DNA from: Haloferacaceae archaeon PL-Br10_E2g29
Lineage (GTDB): Archaea > Halobacteriota > Halobacteria > Halobacteriales > Haloferacaceae
Assembly (NCBI GenBank): GCA_001563965.1
Contig: LKMS01000123.1
Coordinates: 1-5,324 of the forward strand
Length of the DNA stretch: 5,324 nt
Reading direction: 5' to 3'
Part shown: one piece after another, positions 5,311 to 5,324 of the stretch
How the letters are laid out: each line of letters starts with the position of its first letter
Numbering within the stretch: the stretch's first letter is position 1
Translations under genes and position numbers: made by a program
The notes under the pieces: model-generated
What the model was told of the DNA's origin: nothing
Databases searched by the model: none
What the model saw: the letters and a program-made list of their open reading frames with translations, nothing else

Positions 5311-5324
5311 ATGAGCACGGCCAC
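5311..5324 (+). CDS. Start of a further gene, cut off by window end
   Basis: An ATG at 5311 opens a frame reading Met-Ser-Thr-Ala before the window ends. It is called because TTTATT lies exactly 25-30 bases upstream, the same spacing as at three other genes here, and because the alternating gene layout leaves a divergent promoter region before it. Nothing can be said about the product. Confidence 0.45.

Overview
The window looks like haloarchaeal (Halobacteria) chromosome. The predicted proteins are very rich in Asp/Glu and poor in Lys. Four of the five gene starts have a TATA-like hexamer exactly 25-30 bases upstream, as expected for leaderless haloarchaeal transcripts, and the gene content is archaeal: Orc1/Cdc6, Sec11-type signal peptidase and the small subunit of DNA polymerase D. 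GC content appears moderate, in the mid-50s percent by eye. I cannot name the genus.

Layout. Bases 1-171 are non-coding and origin-like: an A/T-tract stretch, a 7-bp dyad (67-86), a TATA-like box (125-130) and a good origin recognition box (ORB, 147-166) directly in front of the initiator. orc1/cdc6 follows (172-1962, +). An 82-base convergent gap holds a hairpin and a 14-bp perfect palindrome. Next come sec11 (2045-3031, -), a 94-base divergent promoter region, polD1/DP1 (3126-4763, +), a 28-base convergent gap, and a small divergent GNAT-like protein on the minus strand (4792-5217, possibly starting at 5250). The window ends with a divergent promoter region and the first four codons of another plus-strand gene (from 5311).

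How it fits together. An initiator, its probable binding site and a replicative polymerase subunit lie together, so this is most likely the flank of a primary replication origin of the oriC1/orc1 type. From memory, orc1 - sec11 - polD1 is also the gene order at the start of the Haloferax volcanii chromosome. Orc1 would bind ORBs and load MCM. DP1 is the 3'-5' exonuclease subunit of the archaeal replicative polymerase PolD. Sec11 is a housekeeping membrane protease whose link to replication appears to be positional only. Every gene is on the opposite strand to its neighbour, so there are no operons and each gene needs its own promoter.

The most interesting points are these. The ORB sits where orc1 transcription should begin, and orc1 is the only gene here without a box at -25 to -30. 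A Ser-rich insertion interrupts the Orc1 AAA+ domain. DP1 has a lysine-rich linker unusual for a halophile. The acetyltransferase-like protein lacks a recognisable acetyl-CoA loop. I see no mobile elements, CRISPR, tRNA or rRNA, and no clearly new multi-gene system.
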